Below the pieces are notes generated by a model, which saw only the letters and a list, made by a program, of their open reading frames with translations, had not been told where the DNA came from and did not search any database. A stretch of 64,000 nt of DNA from UBA2784 sp964494625. GTDB taxonomy: Bacteria; Pseudomonadota; Alphaproteobacteria; Micropepsales; Micropepsaceae. Numbering within the stretch: position 1 is the first letter of the stretch; each line of letters opens with the position of its first letter. A program made the translations under genes and the position numbers. The stretch is from positions 372,001-436,000 of the forward strand of contig CAZBRT010000003.1 in the NCBI GenBank assembly GCA_964494625.1. The letters are read 5' to 3'. Below, piece by piece: positions 62,691 through 64,000 of the stretch.

Positions 62691-64000
62691 CTCTTTTTCC
62701 GGCTTGAGGGTATTTGCGTGAGTTGCCGCAAGGCGGCGGCGTAGGCTTTGCGGATCTGCGCCGCGTCCTTGTGGCGGCCATTGCGGCGTACGATGCGACC
62801 GGCAACGACCGCAAGTGCAGGCGCTGGCGCATTCGTGCCCAGAACAAGCGCATCCAGAAGCGCGTCGCCTGCATGTGCGCCAAAGACGGCATCATCTTGC
62901 GCATAGCCGATGAGATCGGCGCGGTGGCCAATGGCAATATGTCCCGATGGAATGGAAGCTGCCCTTGCACCGCCCGCCAACGCTGCACGCACCAGCCGCG
63001 CGCCTGCGTGTTCGCCCTCGCGTGAGGCTGCAACAAGGCGGCGGCGCTCAAGAAGGCGCTGGCTCCATTCCAGTTGCCGCAATTCGGTAAAAGGCGAGAG
63101 GCAGACATTCGAATCCGAACCGACGGCCAACAAGCCGCCCGCATCAAGATAGGCCGCCATCGGAAAAAAACCGTCGCCCAGATCGCCTTCGGTTGTCGGG
63201 CAGACGGCCGCGACCGCACCTGACTTGGCCAGCGCCGCCGTTTCATCGGGCGTCATGTGGGTTGCGTGAACCAAGGTCCAGTCCGCGCCCGCGCCCAACT
63301 TCTTCAAGAGATAATCGACGGGGCGCATGGCGAGCGCCGCCACACAATCATCGACTTCGCCGGTCTGCTCGGCCGCATGAATATGGATCGGCAGATGCGG
63401 GTCGGTGGCGCGCAATTCGGCAAGGCAAGACTTCATCACATCCGGCGCCACCGCGCGCAGCGAATGAAATGAGGCCCCGATATTGAATCCGACATTGAAG
63501 GGGGCGGTTTTCGACGCCCCGGCCTTTGCCCGCAACGCCTTGATGAGATCAACGAAGGCCCTTGTCTCAAGATGGAAGGGGCGCTGACCGGGCTTGAGCG
63601 GTCGGTCAAATCCTCCCTGCTGATAAAGTACGGGCACGAGCGTCAGGCCGATCCCGGTTTTCTGCGCGGCACGGATGATTGCGCCTGCCATCGCCAGCGG
63701 TTTGGCGCCATCAGCGCCATGGTGCAGATAGTGGAACTCGACCACATGGCCGTAGCCGCCCTCCAGCATCTCTACATAGGCTTGGGCGGCAATCGCCTCC
63801 ATCAGACGCGGTGTCGTGCGGGCGGCGAAGCCATACATGACTTCGCGCCAGGTCCAGAAATCGTCGCGGCCGGGGCCTGCCGTCTGGGTGAGGCCGCTCA
63901 TCGCGCGCTGGAAGGCATGGCAATGCGCATTGACGAAAGACGGCATCAGAAGATGGACGGCACTGTCACCCGGCTTGCGGCGGGTCTCCGGTGTGATCGC
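62687..64000 (-). CDS. hutF: Formimidoylglutamate deiminase (start beyond right edge)
   Basis: The frame is open from the right edge to the stop at 62687-62689; at least 437 codons are visible, and the true start lies outside. Amidohydrolase motifs are NAHCHAFQRAM, HIHAAEQTGEVDDC, VHATHMTPDE and GSDSNVCLSPF. It converts formiminoglutamate to N-formylglutamate, matching hutG in this operon. The imidazolonepropionase gene (hutI) and a hut regulator are expected beyond the edge. Confidence 0.95.
   Translation of the reverse strand, partial: AITPETRRKPGDSAVHLLMPSFVNAHCHAFQRAMSGLTQTAGPGRDDFWTWREVMYGFAARTTPRLMEAIAAQAYVEMLEGGYGHVVEFHYLHHGADGAKPLAMAGAIIRAAQKTGIGLTLVPVLYQQGGFDRPLKPGQRPFHLETRAFVDLIKALRAKAGASKTAPFNVGFNIGASFHSLRAVAPDVMKSCLAELRATDPHLPIHIHAAEQTGEVDDCVAALAMRPVDYLLKKLGAGADWTLVHATHMTPDETAALAKSGAVAAVCPTTEGDLGDGFFPMAAYLDAGGLLAVGSDSNVCLSPFTELRQLEWSQRLLERRRLVAASREGEHAGARLVRAALAGGARAASIPSGHIAIGHRADLIGYAQDDAVFGAHAGDALLDALVLGTNAPAPALAVVAGRIVRRNGRHKDAAQIRKAYAAALRQLTQIPSSRKKR

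Overview
The window looks like a chromosomal segment of a GC-rich, rod-shaped, motile, free-living alphaproteobacterium. The evidence is uniform high-GC coding density, a leuA end followed by mreBCD-mrdA-rodA, a TipN-like polarity protein, a cheY/cheZ pair, a pqqABCDE operon, and homogentisate and histidine catabolic operons. I see no insertion sequences, phage genes, CRISPR arrays or rRNA. The genus cannot be fixed from the sequence alone. Nearly all genes are packed into operons with 1-4 nt start/stop overlaps (ATGA, GTGA, TGATG).

Layout: 1-305 holds the C-terminus of leuA. 494-6057 is the elongasome operon mreB-mreC-mreD-mrdA(PBP2)-rodA. 6061-10403 holds a tandem universal stress protein, tRNA-Lys(CTT), a small secreted protein, hemN with an FNR/FixK-like box, and rtcB. 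10462-10622 holds a possible orphan small ORF followed by a strong terminator. 10736-15355 has a secreted HExxH protein, a divergent AlgE-like barrel and an Mpl-like Mur ligase. 15349-17457 has DedA, PPK2 and a lone FecR-domain protein.

17718-22402 is a tyrosine/homogentisate operon (hpd-hmgA-cupin-fah-maiA-marR) behind a promoter whose spacer contains a perfect inverted repeat, a likely MarR operator. 22399-25159 is lutABC (lactate oxidation). 25222-26339 is cheZ/cheY. 26524-28719 is dgoK-dgoA-methyltransferase. 28678-34264 is a six-gene minus-strand run (DUF423, FAD oxidoreductase, ABA4-like membrane protein, GT4, methyltransferase, alpha/alpha-toroid protein) of unknown product. 34340-38119 is a tightly coupled four-gene operon (lipocalin/AttH-like protein, ACAD10-type kinase-like phosphotransferase, DUF6285-like protein, MFS transporter), also of unknown role.

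38116-41268 is pqqABCDE, including a 30-residue pqqA. 41339-44566 holds a Sel1-repeat protein and a CHASE2 adenylate cyclase. 44817-48342 is an MCE/Mla-type lipid ABC transporter with its lipoprotein. 48362-52165 has a TipN-like coiled-coil protein, NnrU, an HPt protein and chorismate mutase. 52375-54270 has a ferredoxin reductase, a [2Fe-2S] ferredoxin and an unknown gene. 54272-58570 has an RsmB-like methyltransferase, TesB, DUF1826, a lipoprotein hydrolase and a small CxxPGC protein. 58646-64000 is hutF-hutU-hutH-hutG, with hutF running off the right edge.

The best candidates for undescribed biology are the 34340-38119 operon, the 28678-34264 cluster, the orphan small ORF/terminator unit at 10462-10622, and the unknown gene coupled to the ferredoxin pair. 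The regulatory findings best supported by the bases themselves are the homogentisate operator and the hemN box.
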